In this document: positions 6,762 to 17,154 of the stretch, piece by piece
Position numbering within the stretch: the stretch's first letter is position 1
How the letters are laid out: the number at the start of each line of letters is the position of its first letter
Assembly (NCBI RefSeq): GCF_017641085.1
Contig: NZ_JAEPPI010000001.1
Coordinates: forward strand, 868,001 to 932,000
Direction: 5' to 3'
Length of the DNA: 64,000 nucleotides
Source of the DNA: Gracilimonas sp.
GTDB lineage: Bacteria > Bacteroidota > Rhodothermia > Balneolales > Balneolaceae
Position numbers and translations under genes: made by a program
The notes under the pieces: model-generated
What the model was told of the DNA's origin: nothing
The model's input: the letters and a program-made list of their open reading frames with translations, nothing else
Databases searched by the model: none

Positions 6762-8246
6762 TCACCCAAACTGCTTAACCAGCTCCCAGCGTTTTACCTT
6801 GCCGGTGCCGGTTTTGGGAAAGTCTTTAACGATCTTTAGCTCTTTGGGAATTTTGAAGTCGGTAAGGTGGGATTTTAATTCTTCCCTGATTTCTTCCAGC
6901 TCGGGAGTTTTGCCGTTTTTCAGTGTAACTACAGCCGTTACTTTTTGGCCCCATTCTTCATCCGGCAGTCCGATCACCACGGCTTCATCAATGGTGGAGA
7001 GCTTACGCATGGCTTCTTCCACTTCGGTGGGATTCACGTTTTCGCCGCCGGTAATAATCAGGTCGCTTCGGCGCGATTCAATGAACAGGTGCCCGAAACC
7101 GTTCATGTGGCCATAGTCGCCGGTGTTAAACCAGCCGGCGTCATCAAAGCGGTTTTGGTTTTCGTTGCTGTCGTAATACCCGTCAAAAACCTGCGGGCCT
7201 TTCAGCCACAGAGCGCCCGACTGATTTTTACCCAATACTTTTCCGTTGTCATCCCGGATCTGCATTTCATTTGGCGGGAAGGGCTTGCCGACGCTCTTGA
7301 GCGGCGTGTACATGCCGGAGGGAGCAAGCAGGGGATTGGCTATGATTTGGGCACAGGTTTCCGTCATCCCATAACTGGATACGATAGGAATGCCTCGCTC
7401 GGCCGATTTTTTCAGCAGGGTTTCTGAAATGGGTCCGCCACCCAACAAAATAGATTTAAATTCCCGGTGGGTTTTAAACAGCGGATCATCAAGCAGGCGC
7501 TTTAACATGGTGGGAACCAGGGAAGCGGCCTGAAAGCGTTTATTCTCGCCCAGGAATTCCTTCACCATTTCCTCATGAAATTCACCCAGGCGATAAATAG
7601 CTGTATCATAAATAACCGAACGAAGAATGATGGAAATACCGCCGATGTGATTCAAGGGAAGACACAGCAGCCAAAAATGATTCGGGTCGGGTTTAAAATT
7701 TTGTGCAGAAGCTTCCGCCGCACTTATAATCTGCCGGCGTTTAAGAGGTACAATCTTCGGTTTGCTGGTGGTGCCGGAGGTGAAAAAGTAACCGAATATC
7801 TGGGAGTCTTTAATGGAGTCCGGTTCGGGAAGATCAATATTTCGGACATCATGCGTGAAAGCATTCAGGAAAAAATTCTCGTCCATCTTAACCACATGGT
7901 CGTCACCAAGTCGCCGCCGGTTTCCCGTATCAGTAAAAACGAGTACGGGTTTCAGCGCTTCGAGGTATTCCTTCAGTTCATCGTCTTTAACTTTTGGATT
8001 GATGGGAATGAAGGGGATGCCCAGTTTCCAGCAGGCGGCAATTCCGAATATCAGCATATCGCTCGACTCAGATAGAAAAGCAACGGGCCATTTGAGCGAA
8101 TCGGCTTTTTCTTCAACCAAATCTTTAAAGAAAGCGGTGAAGCGTTCTAAATCACTGTAGGTGTACATGCCATGCTGAGAAGACAGAAACACGTGCGGCG
8201 CTTCTTTTTTCTTAAACTCAAACATATGTAACCGTGACTTAAACAT
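6762..8246 (-). CDS. menE: o-succinylbenzoate-CoA ligase MenE
   Basis: This 494-residue ANL-family adenylating enzyme converts o-succinylbenzoate to its CoA thioester in menaquinone synthesis. The phosphate-binding loop FTSGTTSKPK, the YGMTET motif, NTGDYG and the C-terminal TGTGKVKR (catalytic Lys) are all present. Assignment to MenE rather than another acyl-CoA ligase follows from its place just 4 nt downstream of menC in a menA-menC-menE unit. Length fits the family. The 5' end has two in-frame Met codons (residues 1 and 8), so the start is slightly uncertain. Confidence 0.92.
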   Translation of the reverse strand: MFKSRLHMFEFKKKEAPHVFLSSQHGMYTYSDLERFTAFFKDLVEEKADSLKWPVAFLSESSDMLIFGIAACWKLGIPFIPINPKVKDDELKEYLEALKPVLVFTDTGNRRRLGDDHVVKMDENFFLNAFTHDVRNIDLPEPDSIKDSQIFGYFFTSGTTSKPKIVPLKRRQIISAAEASAQNFKPDPNHFWLLCLPLNHIGGISIILRSVIYDTAIYRLGEFHEEMVKEFLGENKRFQAASLVPTMLKRLLDDPLFKTHREFKSILLGGGPISETLLKKSAERGIPIVSSYGMTETCAQIIANPLLAPSGMYTPLKSVGKPFPPNEMQIRDDNGKVLGKNQSGALWLKGPQVFDGYYDSNENQNRFDDAGWFNTGDYGHMNGFGHLFIESRRSDLIITGGENVNPTEVEEAMRKLSTIDEAVVIGLPDEEWGQKVTAVVTLKNGKTPELEEIREELKSHLTDFKIPKELKIVKDFPKTGTGKVKRWELVKQFG

Positions 8247-8250
8247 ATAC

Positions 8251-9321
8251 TTAAAATAACTTTTTTAATCCTTCCATATCCAGTGAAATTCCCAGCCCGG
8301 CTTTTTCCGGGAACCGAATGACGGGATTGTTCATCCATTCATCCGAACTGATGTCTTTGTCCAACAAACTTCCGGTCGCCAATCCGTGTGCCCGTTTTTG
8401 ATTTCCCAAACCCGCTGCAAGGATGGATGTCATTGCTCTTCCCACTGCTGACTCGAGCATAGTTGTAACCATCACTTCTATATTATGAGTATCTGCCGTA
8501 CGTTTTGTTACGAAAATAGTATCGAATGTACCCAATAGCATAGGTTTTACAATAAACAAGCTGCCGGCCTTAAGCTCTGATAGTTCAGTGGCATCCTTTT
8601 TGTTCCGTAAAGATTCGTCGGCAGCAACGGGTGTTTTTACAGCTTGCTGAACTGCCGCCATATCTGAAAATTTATCTTTGTGAACCGGTTGTTCACAATA
8701 CTCAATATTCAACGAATCCAACGCCTTCAGATTCTGTATGGCTTCGTCTTTGGTCCAGCTTTGGTTGGCATCAATCCTGATTGCCAGGTCCGGAAATTGG
8801 TTTCGGAGATCCTGCAATAATTTAAGTTCAGCATTAAAGTTCTTACCTGCTTTTACCTTCAAGGTGGTGAACCCCTGCGCTGTTAAAACATTTGCTTTGC
8901 TGATTACCTGTGCGGGTTCTTGTATAGAGAGGGTGGCATTGGCTTTTACAGACTCCGGAAAATCAGGAAAAAGAAATGTGCCCAATGGTTTATTGGCTTT
9001 CTTTGCTTGCAGGTCGTGCAAAAGAGTATCAATCCCAAAGCTGAGGGAAGGGAACCGGTGAATTTGGTCCAATACAGTCAGAGTTTGTTTACCTTCGCCT
9101 GTACGAATACTTTCCTGCAGATGACCATGGTTAATTTTAAGGACTTCCTTAACCTGCTCCAAAGATTCCTCTGAAAAGCCGGGGAGAGGAGCAATTTCAC
9201 CGTAAGCTTCAATACCGTCTTCCTTATAAACCAGGATAATACCTTCCCGGTGCGAAAACTCAGACCCGGCTGTGCGGAACGGTTGCTTGAAGGGAAGGCG
9301 GTATGTGTAGTACTTCAGCAT
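8251..9321 (-). CDS. menC: o-succinylbenzoate synthase MenC
   Basis: This 356-residue enolase-superfamily enzyme dehydrates SHCHC to o-succinylbenzoate. The metal and catalytic residues are visible: the KVKAG Lys pair, the Asp of RIDANQSW, the Glu of YCEQPV, the Asp of AADES, and the Lys of FIVKPM. The gene lies between menA and menE. Its ATG shares one base with the menA stop codon (TAATG), so translation is probably coupled. Context and motifs exclude related dipeptide epimerases. Confidence 0.93.
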   Translation of the reverse strand: MLKYYTYRLPFKQPFRTAGSEFSHREGIILVYKEDGIEAYGEIAPLPGFSEESLEQVKEVLKINHGHLQESIRTGEGKQTLTVLDQIHRFPSLSFGIDTLLHDLQAKKANKPLGTFLFPDFPESVKANATLSIQEPAQVISKANVLTAQGFTTLKVKAGKNFNAELKLLQDLRNQFPDLAIRIDANQSWTKDEAIQNLKALDSLNIEYCEQPVHKDKFSDMAAVQQAVKTPVAADESLRNKKDATELSELKAGSLFIVKPMLLGTFDTIFVTKRTADTHNIEVMVTTMLESAVGRAMTSILAAGLGNQKRAHGLATGSLLDKDISSDEWMNNPVIRFPEKAGLGISLDMEGLKKLF

Positions 9322-10208
9322 TAATTCATCAGTATGCCGATGGAAAGCAAAACACCAAAAATAACCATGTATTGGGCCGTTCGTTCAAGCATGGGGTTTA
9401 GTTGGGTTTTGTCTTGTTCTGTCCAAATTCTATAGGTGTAATATGCCGCTAAAGGCAGGCTCAGGTAAGGCAACATAATCCACAAATTATAACCCAGTTG
9501 CACATAAAAATGAGGGGGGATGGCAAAGGCCAGCGCAACCATCATCAGGTACTCAAATTTGAGGGTAATTTCCCCAAACAGAACGCCAATGGTACGCTTC
9601 CCGGATTTCCGGTCCTGTTCCACATCCCGGAGATTATTGACAACCAGGATATTCACACAAAGCGCACCCACGGCAAGGGATGCCCAGAATGAAGCTTCCG
9701 ACCATTCAAGGGCATTCACATAGTAAGTAGTCATAACCGCTACAATCCCGAAAAAGATGAACACAAAAATATCACCGAGTCCGTTATAACCCAAAGGGAA
9801 AGGCCCGCCGGTGTAAAGAATTCCAAATATCAGGGATAGAACTCCGATCGCTAAGACCACCCATCCCGCAGCCCAAACCAGGTAAAGCCCAAGTACAAAA
9901 GCCAGTCCCATAGTGAGGATGGTAGCTTTTTTCATGGCTTCAGCAGAAATCAGTCCGGCCGCCGTTGCCCGCCGGAAGCCAATACGTTCGTCCGTGTCGG
10001 AGCCTTTCACAAAGTCGAAATAGTCGTTGGCGAAATTGGTACCTATCTGAATAAGGAATGCACAGATCAGGCCGACCGATGTATTGACCCAGTTCAGGGA
10101 GTGAGACTGCCAGGCAAGGGAGGCTCCAACTAAAACGGGGACAAGCGCAGCAGCAAGGGTTTGTGGGCGGGCTGCTTCAACCCAAAGAGCAAATTTTGAT
10201 TCTTTCAA
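9321..10208 (-). CDS. menA: 1,4-dihydroxy-2-naphthoate prenyltransferase MenA
   Basis: This 295-residue UbiA-family membrane enzyme attaches the polyprenyl tail to 1,4-dihydroxy-2-naphthoate. It shows both aspartate-rich motifs, NDYFDFVKGSDTD and DVEQDRKSGKRT, which bind Mg and prenyl diphosphate, and about eight or nine hydrophobic helices. It heads the menA-menC-menE unit and is divergent from glnN. No clear promoter was found on its side of the intergenic region. Confidence 0.94.
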   Translation of the reverse strand: MKESKFALWVEAARPQTLAAALVPVLVGASLAWQSHSLNWVNTSVGLICAFLIQIGTNFANDYFDFVKGSDTDERIGFRRATAAGLISAEAMKKATILTMGLAFVLGLYLVWAAGWVVLAIGVLSLIFGILYTGGPFPLGYNGLGDIFVFIFFGIVAVMTTYYVNALEWSEASFWASLAVGALCVNILVVNNLRDVEQDRKSGKRTIGVLFGEITLKFEYLMMVALAFAIPPHFYVQLGYNLWIMLPYLSLPLAAYYTYRIWTEQDKTQLNPMLERTAQYMVIFGVLLSIGILMN

Positions 10209-10413
10209 CGGGAAAAATTCGGTGATTTATTGTGGATAACTTATTTGATGAAGATACAACTTTTGGCAGGGGCTTAAAAAGTGAAGTCAATTCATTGTAT
10301 GGAAAAATATATTAAGTACTACCCCGGCTGAAAGCGCTTCTAAGTAAAATAATTAAGTTGAGAATAAAAAATAGTTACTTTTATTAATTGTTAAAAAAGA
10401 AATGACTTAATTA

Positions 10414-10446
10414 TTTGCGTATAATTAAAAGGTAGCTTTATATTTG
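10414..10446 (+). promoter_or_regulatory. Bacteroidetes-type promoter of glnN
   Basis: TTTG at 10414-10417 and TATATTTG at 10439-10446 are separated by 21 bp. This matches the Bacteroidetes consensus TTTG...TAnnTTTG and would give a leader of roughly 35 nt before the glnN ATG. Confidence 0.65.
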
Positions 10447-10486
10447 GTCGTCATTTTTACTTAATAACAAAATTATTTTAACAATC

Positions 10487-12661
10487 ATGACCAAAGTCGC
10501 ACAACGCTACGATAACTTAGCCGCCGCCCGGAACTTCAAGCCCGGGAAAGCCAAAAACTCAACGATGGATATCCCTGAAATTTTCGGGGAGAATACGCTG
10601 ACTCTCGACAAGCTGGAAGAACGCCTTCCCAAAGCAGCCTGGAAAGATCTTCAGAAAACAATTGATGAAGGGGAGTCACTGAATATTGACGTTGCCGATG
10701 CCGTGGCTTTGGCCATGAAAGATTGGGCTACCGAAAAAGGAGCTACTCACTTTACCCACTGGTTTCAGCCGTTAACCGGATCTACTGCTGAGAAACATGA
10801 CAGTTTCATCACGCCTAACCAGGGAGGAGGTGCCATGGCGGTATTCTCCGGAAAGGATTTGATACAGGGGGAGCCGGATGCCTCCAGCTTTCCGAGCGGT
10901 GGCTTACGCCCCACTTTCGAAGCGCGCGGTTACACAGCCTGGGATCCAACATCTCCGGCTTTTTTAATAGAAAATCAAAATGGAACCTACTTGTGTATCC
11001 CAACCGCCTTTGCTTCCTGGAAGGGAGAAGCTCTGGATCATAAGACCCCTCTGCTTCGCTCCAGTGATGCACTGAATAAAGCCGCAAAAGCAGCATTGAA
11101 GTTATTCGGCATCGAGTCCAAAAAGGTAAACTCTACTGTTGGATGTGAGCAGGAGTACTTTTTAATAGATCAGGAATTCGTGTACCGCCGACCTGATATT
11201 TTGACTTCCGGCCGTACCCTGGTGGGAGCTAAACCGCCGCGCGGACAAGAATTGGATGATCATTACTTCGGCTCTATTCCCGAGCGTGTGCTTTCGTTTA
11301 TGCTGGAGGCCGAGAAGGAATTATACAAGCTGGGTATCCCGGTAAAAACCCGTCATAATGAAGTAGCTCCGAGTCAGTATGAGCTGGCCCCGATTTTTGA
11401 AATGTCGAACGTTGCGGCCGATCACCAACAGCTCACCATGATGGTGCTCAAAAAAGTAGCCAAGAAATACGGGCTTGAGTGTCTGCTTCACGAAAAACCG
11501 TTTGACGGGCTGAACGGAAGCGGTAAGCACTTAAACTGGTCGCTTTCAACAGCAGAAGGGGATAACCTGCTGGAGCCGGGAGAAAGTCCGCACGAAAATA
11601 TGAAGTTCTTATTCTTCTTCACAGCTGTGCTGCTGGGGGTATATCGTCACCAGGATCTGTTGCGAATTTCAGTAGCCCATGCCGGAAATGATCATAGGTT
11701 GGGTGCCAATGAGGCCCCGCCGGCAATCATTTCTTCCTTTATCGGCGACCAGCTGAATGATATTGTTGAACAGTTGATCAGTGGTGGGGCCAAGAGCTCG
11801 AAACAAGGCGGTTTGCTGGGACTTGGAAGTCCGGTTCTTCCACACCTGCCGAAGCATGCCGGCGATCGTAATCGAACTTCTCCTTTTGCTTTCACCGGAA
11901 ATAAATTTGAATTCCGTGCTTTGGGATCCAATCAGTCACCTTCCTTCCCCATTGTGGTTTTAAATACCATTGTTGCCGAAGCCATAGAAGATATGACTGA
12001 AGACCTGAACAAAGCCAAGAAAGGGGATTCTATTGAAAAAGCTCTTGCTAAGGTGTTGAGCAGCCGTCTGAAGGAATGCAAAGCTGTTATTTTCAATGGA
12101 GATGGATACTCAGATGAATGGCAGGATGAAGCAAAAGAGCGTGGTTTACTTAATTTGAAAACCACACCGGATGCTTTGCCCTATCTCACAGAAAAAGAGA
12201 ACATTACTCTGTTCAAAAAATATAAGGTATTGAACAAGAAAGAGATGCTTTCCCGAAAAGAGATCTGGACCGAGCAGTACATCACCACCCGCACCATTGA
12301 GGTGGATACGATTGAATCCATAGCCAAAACGATGATTTATCCCGCTGTGGTTCGCTATATCGGGGAACTCAGCAAAGCTGTGGATCAAACAAAAGCACTG
12401 GAATTGGATCATTCAGGATCCCTCAATATGCTTAATAAAGTGAATGATGGGCTGAACAGGCTGAATACTGCTCTTGAGAAGCTGGCTGAAGTTCAGGGCA
12501 AACTGTCTTACAAAGATACTTCCGATCACGCCAGGAAAGTGGAAACGGATGTGCTTCCGATTATGAAAGATATTCGGGATGCCATCGACTTTCTGGAGCG
12601 ATATGTGGCTGATGATTACTGGCCGCTTCCGGTGTACCGTGAGATGCTCTTTATTAAGTAA
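10487..12661 (+). CDS. glnN: glutamine synthetase type III
   Basis: This 724-residue GSIII enzyme makes glutamine from glutamate, ammonia and ATP. The length is typical of type III and far above GSI/GSII (about 350-470). Signatures include the [15 protein letters not shown] and [11 protein letters not shown] blocks and, toward the C-terminus, [18 protein letters not shown]. It has its own promoter and is followed by an intrinsic terminator at 12687, so it is monocistronic. The fold is dodecameric and regulation is usually transcriptional in this family; no PII gene is nearby. Confidence 0.96.
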   Translation: MTKVAQRYDNLAAARNFKPGKAKNSTMDIPEIFGENTLTLDKLEERLPKAAWKDLQKTIDEGESLNIDVADAVALAMKDWATEKGATHFTHWFQPLTGSTAEKHDSFITPNQGGGAMAVFSGKDLIQGEPDASSFPSGGLRPTFEARGYTAWDPTSPAFLIENQNGTYLCIPTAFASWKGEALDHKTPLLRSSDALNKAAKAALKLFGIESKKVNSTVGCEQEYFLIDQEFVYRRPDILTSGRTLVGAKPPRGQELDDHYFGSIPERVLSFMLEAEKELYKLGIPVKTRHNEVAPSQYELAPIFEMSNVAADHQQLTMMVLKKVAKKYGLECLLHEKPFDGLNGSGKHLNWSLSTAEGDNLLEPGESPHENMKFLFFFTAVLLGVYRHQDLLRISVAHAGNDHRLGANEAPPAIISSFIGDQLNDIVEQLISGGAKSSKQGGLLGLGSPVLPHLPKHAGDRNRTSPFAFTGNKFEFRALGSNQSPSFPIVVLNTIVAEAIEDMTEDLNKAKKGDSIEKALAKVLSSRLKECKAVIFNGDGYSDEWQDEAKERGLLNLKTTPDALPYLTEKENITLFKKYKVLNKKEMLSRKEIWTEQYITTRTIEVDTIESIAKTMIYPAVVRYIGELSKAVDQTKALELDHSGSLNMLNKVNDGLNRLNTALEKLAEVQGKLSYKDTSDHARKVETDVLPIMKDIRDAIDFLERYVADDYWPLPVYREMLFIK

Positions 12662-12686
12662 AGCTCTCCAATATTTCATTCTACTC

Positions 12687-12721
12687 AGCCCTGTTTCCGA
12701 AAGGAGGCAGGGCTTTTTTTC
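12687..12721 (+). terminator. rho-independent terminator of glnN
   Basis: The stem AGCCCTG (12687-12693) pairs with CAGGGCT (12708-12714), with inner TTCC/GGAG pairing, and a run of T follows. Confidence 0.85.
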
Positions 12722-12803
12722 TAATTTTATATTTCCCTTTTTTCAATCATATTCGATTTATGACAGCTTAATGTCATATAACAACCAAATACAAGAGGGG
12801 TAT

Positions 12804-14060
12804 ATGTTTGACAGAACTATAAATACCATTGTAGCCGGTTTAGTCGTGCTTTTCCTGACTACCGGCGTAGAACTACAGGCTCAATCATCGGTAGATGACG
12901 GCCGTAAATCAAAGAAATCTGCACTGCTATTCAAGCATTCAGATAAACCTTTATTACCATCAGATGTACTGAATGCGAGATTTAAAACTGATAATGATAT
13001 CGGAAGGAGCACCATGCAATGGGCTTCAGAAGAAGGCTGGATGGATGCATACCGAATTACCTATTCGTACAGCACCGATCGGCTGACCATTACCCAAAAC
13101 TGGCAGATTTACGACGGTGAAGGCTGGGTTGGTGATGGCGCTTATATATTCACATTTTCAGAAGAGGGATATCCATTGAGTTATTCATTTGAGTTCGGGG
13201 GAGATGTATTTTCTGAAGTATTTCATTACTCCGCCGGAAGACTGGACTCGGCTACCTTCAGTGAAACTTATGAAGGGGCATCCTATTCAGAAAAAATCGA
13301 GCTCGAATACGTTACCGACGATTCGATCCAAATATACAGCACCGTCTTTAGTGAGGGAGGTCAGCCAGAACTAACCGGGTATTTTGTAAACCGGCAAGAC
13401 GCCTTTGTAGAAGCGTACTATGAAACCGAATACACCGACAGGTACATCTATTCAGGTATAGATTTTGATGAGTATTTAACCAATGTATTCAATGAGTTCT
13501 TTTTCGTGGAGATGTATAACGATGAATACTATGAGGGTGATGATGTTTGGATACCGTATTCAAGAACTACCCTGGCTTATGACGGGCAACTTGTTATCGA
13601 AGTAGAAGAAGAATACTTCTATGAAAGCGAAGGGGAGTGGATGGCTGAATACAGAAATACCTTTACCTACGAAAACGGGAAGATTGCAGAAGACCTGGCA
13701 ACCTATTCTTTTGACGGAATGACCTGGGATGACGACAGCCGGACATTGTATGAGTACGGAATGGTTACTTCTATTGATGAGATAAATGATGATATATCCA
13801 CCTTCAAACTATCCCAAAACTACCCGAACCCGTTCAACCCCACTACACAAATTGCCTACGAGATATCGGCTCCCGGCAAAGTATTGCTGGAAGTGTACAA
13901 TGTGTTGGGCGAACGTGTGGCTACATTGGTTAATGCCAATCAGGTAGCCGGTGAGTATGTAGCGGGCTTCAATGCATCCGGGTTTCCAAGCGGGATCTAC
14001 TACTACAAACTGGTATCAGGGCAACACCAACAGGTACGTTCGATGACGCTTATCAAGTAA
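12804..14060 (+). CDS. secreted protein with T9SS type A sorting domain
   Basis: This 418-residue protein has a signal peptide (MFDRTINTIVAGLVVLFLTTG...QAQ) and a long central region of acidic, Tyr-rich beta strands of unknown function. The last 80 residues form a Por-type sorting domain starting [12 protein letters not shown] and ending in SGIYYYKLVSG...MTLIK. It is thus a predicted cargo of the type IX secretion system, exported and cleaved at the cell surface. The start at 12804 follows the purine run AGAGGGG; an in-frame ATG at 12771 lacks such a site. It lies between two terminators and is probably transcribed alone. Confidence 0.85.
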   Translation: MFDRTINTIVAGLVVLFLTTGVELQAQSSVDDGRKSKKSALLFKHSDKPLLPSDVLNARFKTDNDIGRSTMQWASEEGWMDAYRITYSYSTDRLTITQNWQIYDGEGWVGDGAYIFTFSEEGYPLSYSFEFGGDVFSEVFHYSAGRLDSATFSETYEGASYSEKIELEYVTDDSIQIYSTVFSEGGQPELTGYFVNRQDAFVEAYYETEYTDRYIYSGIDFDEYLTNVFNEFFFVEMYNDEYYEGDDVWIPYSRTTLAYDGQLVIEVEEEYFYESEGEWMAEYRNTFTYENGKIAEDLATYSFDGMTWDDDSRTLYEYGMVTSIDEINDDISTFKLSQNYPNPFNPTTQIAYEISAPGKVLLEVYNVLGERVATLVNANQVAGEYVAGFNASGFPSGIYYYKLVSGQHQQVRSMTLIK

Positions 14061-14089
14061 GCTCAGTTTTATACTGATGAAACCTTAAA

Positions 14090-14131
14090 AAAGCCCTACT
14101 TTCTGAAAGGAAAGAAGGGCTTTCTTTCTTT
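14090..14131 (+). terminator. rho-independent terminator
   Basis: AAAGCCCT (14090-14097) pairs with AGGGCTTT (14116-14123), the CTTTC and GAAAG arms pair inside, and a T-rich tail follows. Confidence 0.82.
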
Positions 14132-14151
14132 TACCAACATAATGAGTTCCT

Positions 14152-15864
14152 ATGAAATCACTTTTACTGTTTATCACCTTTCTGGTTCTTGCCAATCCAA
14201 TTATTAACGCCCAGGACAGAATGCCGGATGGCGGCGGCCTTTATCAACCGCCCACTGATCATATGACTGAAGAAATGCGGGCAAGCATGATCGAGCAGCT
14301 GCAACAGAATATAGACAGCCTCAAAGCGATGGGCAGAATTTCTACTGCCAAAACCATCGATATTAAATTGGGCTGGCCGCTGCGTGGACAGGATCATTTA
14401 TTTGATTTCGATTACCACGGGGTTTCCAATTTTGTGGATTTAAATAACTCCTTCCCCAATCAAATAACTGATTATACCTGTGGTTCACGGAGCTATGATC
14501 TGGAAAGCGGATACAATCATGCCGGTACCGATTTTTTCACCTGGCCTTTTGCGTGGAACAAAGTTCAGAATGATGATGTAGCCGTGGTTGCAGCCGCCCC
14601 CGGAGTGATTATTCAAAAGATTGATGGTAATCAGGATCAGAGTTGTTCTTTCAACAACACGCAATGGAATGCGGTTTATGTTCGACATTCCGATGGCTCG
14701 GTGGCCTGGTACGGACACCTGAAAACAAACTCTACAACCGAAAAAAATGTGGGGGATAATGTTACAGAAGGGGAGTACCTCGGCATTGTTGGCAGTTCCG
14801 GGAACTCAACCGGTCCGCATCTTCACTTTGAACTTCATGATGAAAATGGCGCTATTGTAGATCCATTTGAAGGAGCTTGTAACTCTATAAGCGAAAGCCT
14901 TTGGTATGATCAGCGGGACTATTATGATTCCGACCTGAATGCCCTTCGGACGCATGGCTCAGCACCCGTCTTTAATCAATGCCCTACGCCGGGTATCCCA
15001 AATTTTAAAGATGCCTTTTTGAAAGGTGACCAAATTATTAATGCTATTTACTATCGGGATCAGCTGGAAGGGCAAACGGCTTTTTATTCCGTGAACCGTC
15101 CATCGGGGCAAACGCTATGGAATTGGAGTCATGCTCTTTCTGAAATCCCTCATTACTCCGCTTCTTATTGGTATTGGCAAAATGATTTACCCGTGATGGC
15201 AGAAGAAGGGGTTTGGGAATTCAGGGTTTCATTCCTGAATGAGGTCTATACTCATCAGTTTACGGTAAGTGATGGAAACACAAGGCCGATTCAGGTTCAC
15301 CTTCAAAACCCGCAGAATGATACCGAGATAACCGGAAATGAAGTGATTCTGCGCTGGCTTCCGTTGGCCGATGCGGATGAATATGAGCTGGAGCTTGCCA
15401 TGGACAGTGAATTTTCGGAGATAGTCGATTCATATCAACCTACTGACAGAGAACTGCTGGTGGGGGATCTTTTGGATGGAGAAAGTTATTACTGGAGAGT
15501 ACGAGCAAAAAATTCGGTAGGCACTGGAGACTGGTCTGAAACCGGAACATTCAACACTGGTGTTTCTACATCTGTTACAGAACCTTTTGCAGACTATCCG
15601 GATCAGTACCACTTATATCAAAACTACCCGAACCCGTTTAATCCGACCACTCAAATTCAGTACATCTTGCCGAAAAGAAGTACAGTAAAGCTTGCCGTTT
15701 ACAGTGCTTTGGGTAAAGAAGTATCACTTTTGGTGAATAAAGTTCAGAACCGGGGAAGCTTCCATGTTACTTTTGATGCCTCACTGTTACCGAGCGGAAT
15801 TTATTATCTGAAATTACAAACCGAGGACTTCAGCGAAGTCAAACCTATGACGCTCATTAAATAG
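14152..15864 (+). CDS. secreted M23 peptidase with T9SS sorting domain
   Basis: This 570-residue protein has a signal peptide ending NAQ. Its M23/LytM metallopeptidase domain carries the zinc ligands His and Asp of YNHAGTDF (about residue 122) and the HLHFEL motif (about residue 225). A fibronectin-like segment lies around residues 380-470, and a C-terminal sorting domain starts [12 protein letters not shown]23 enzymes cut peptidoglycan cross-links or glycine-rich peptides; the T9SS domain implies a surface or secreted role, perhaps lysing other cells. csaA follows after 2 nt and may be co-transcribed. Confidence 0.9.
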   Translation: MKSLLLFITFLVLANPIINAQDRMPDGGGLYQPPTDHMTEEMRASMIEQLQQNIDSLKAMGRISTAKTIDIKLGWPLRGQDHLFDFDYHGVSNFVDLNNSFPNQITDYTCGSRSYDLESGYNHAGTDFFTWPFAWNKVQNDDVAVVAAAPGVIIQKIDGNQDQSCSFNNTQWNAVYVRHSDGSVAWYGHLKTNSTTEKNVGDNVTEGEYLGIVGSSGNSTGPHLHFELHDENGAIVDPFEGACNSISESLWYDQRDYYDSDLNALRTHGSAPVFNQCPTPGIPNFKDAFLKGDQIINAIYYRDQLEGQTAFYSVNRPSGQTLWNWSHALSEIPHYSASYWYWQNDLPVMAEEGVWEFRVSFLNEVYTHQFTVSDGNTRPIQVHLQNPQNDTEITGNEVILRWLPLADADEYELELAMDSEFSEIVDSYQPTDRELLVGDLLDGESYYWRVRAKNSVGTGDWSETGTFNTGVSTSVTEPFADYPDQYHLYQNYPNPFNPTTQIQYILPKRSTVKLAVYSALGKEVSLLVNKVQNRGSFHVTFDASLLPSGIYYLKLQTEDFSEVKPMTLIK

Positions 15865-15866
15865 TT

Positions 15867-16205
15867 ATGAAAGAAATTAGCTGGGCAGACTTTGAAAAAG
15901 TAGAATTACGAACGGGTACTGTTGTCGAAGCTGAGTCATTCCCGGAAGCCCGAAAACCGGCTTATAAACTGACGGTAGATTTCGGGGATGAGATCGGTAT
16001 ACGTAAATCATCGGCCCAGATAACGAAGCATTATGACCTTAAAGAATTGAAGGGAAAACAGGTAATCGCAGTGGTGAACTTTCCACCAAAGCAGATTGGG
16101 CCGTTTATGTCTGAATGCCTGGTAACCGGTTTTCCGGATGAAAATGGCGATGTGGTACTTGCCGTTCCGGACAAAAAAGTGCCTAACGGAATGAAACTAT
16201 TTTAG
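15867..16205 (+). CDS. csaA: CsaA-like tRNA-binding protein
   Basis: This 112-residue protein is a single OB-fold tRNA-binding domain. It starts [20 protein letters not shown] and contains [21 protein letters not shown], the CsaA signature also seen at the C-terminus of some methionyl-tRNA synthetases. CsaA has chaperone activity in Bacillus and binds tRNA-like RNA. It lies 2 nt after the M23 gene, so it is probably in the same transcript although functionally unrelated. Confidence 0.9.
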   Translation: MKEISWADFEKVELRTGTVVEAESFPEARKPAYKLTVDFGDEIGIRKSSAQITKHYDLKELKGKQVIAVVNFPPKQIGPFMSECLVTGFPDENGDVVLAVPDKKVPNGMKLF

Positions 16206-16270
16206 TTTATTTAGGTTTCATAAATTCATCACTCCCAATAATTTTCATCTACAAACCTGTTATACCGCCA

Positions 16271-16723
16271 ATGAAACACTTCCTGTTTCTTAGTGCTTTT
16301 TTACTTACCTCATTCACCCTTTGTGCCCAGGAGATATCCTATCCGGAAGACGAACGGAGAATGTCCACCTTCGAACTGAAAATTGAGGGTATCGATAGAG
16401 TTGAGGGGGAGATCAGGATTGCCCTGTTCAATTCGGAAGAAGAGTATAACAGGAAAGAGAATCCGCTCTACGCGGTGGTGCTACCTGTTGATGATGAAAC
16501 AATTACCTGGTCGCAGGACAGCCTGTTTTTTGGAGAATACGCCATTGCCGTATATCATGACAAAAACGAGAACGGTGAGCTCGACTCCAACTTGCTCGGT
16601 ATTCCCAAAGAGGCTTATGGCTTTTCGAATAATGCACGGGGACGTTTTGGTCCCGCTTCCTGGAAAGATGCTCACTTCAGCATCAATTCTGAAAGGTCAA
16701 CCATGGCTATAGAGATTAAATAA
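16271..16723 (+). CDS. DUF2141 secreted protein
   Basis: This 150-residue protein has a signal peptide (LFLSAFLLTSFTLCAQ). Its central pattern FGEYAIAVYHDKNENGELDSNLLGIPKEAYGFSNNA is diagnostic of DUF2141, a periplasmic or outer-membrane-associated beta-sandwich of unknown function found mainly in Bacteroidetes and Proteobacteria. The DKNENGELD loop resembles a calcium-binding loop. It is a probable single gene. Confidence 0.85.
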   Translation: MKHFLFLSAFLLTSFTLCAQEISYPEDERRMSTFELKIEGIDRVEGEIRIALFNSEEEYNRKENPLYAVVLPVDDETITWSQDSLFFGEYAIAVYHDKNENGELDSNLLGIPKEAYGFSNNARGRFGPASWKDAHFSINSERSTMAIEIK

Positions 16724-16811
16724 TCAGGCTTATCGGTTGATGCTCATCTACTTGTAACAAACATCCGTTTTCTACATATTCCCCGACTACCATTAACAAA
16801 CGGAGACAATT

Positions 16812-17075
16812 ATGGAAAATATCCAAGGGGAAACAGCACCGGTAATGAGTCTTAAAGACTGGGTTATTTCGGTTTTAATTTCATTCATTCCGGTTATCGG
16901 GTTTATTATGCTGTTAGTTTGGGCATTTAGTGACAGCACCAATCCAAATAAAAAGAATTGGGCTAAAGCAACATTGATCATATTTGCGGCAGGATTTGTA
17001 CTCTACCTGGTGTTCGCATTCATTTTCTTTGGGGCAATGATGTCGGCAGGTGCCGGAGGGTTTGATTCGATGTAA
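16812..17075 (+). CDS. small two-helix membrane protein
   Basis: This 87-residue protein has two hydrophobic segments (about residues 17-43 and 52-78) around a polar SDSTNPNKKNWAKA linker, then a glycine-rich end. Similar short proteins, often annotated only as hypothetical membrane proteins, occur widely in Bacteroidetes. No function can be given. A terminator follows at 17103. Confidence 0.72.
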   Translation: MENIQGETAPVMSLKDWVISVLISFIPVIGFIMLLVWAFSDSTNPNKKNWAKATLIIFAAGFVLYLVFAFIFFGAMMSAGAGGFDSM

Positions 17076-17102
17076 CCGGCAGCAAGACTCACTTATTAAT
17101 TA

Positions 17103-17140
17103 AGCCCCGTGTACTATTGTGTGCGGGGCTTTTGTTTTTT
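17103..17140 (+). terminator. rho-independent terminator
   Basis: AGCCCCG (17103-17109) pairs with CGGGGCT (17124-17130), with GTGTAC/GTGTGC in the loop region, followed by a T-rich tract to 17140. Confidence 0.82.
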
Positions 17141-17154
17141 ATGAAGGTGAAACA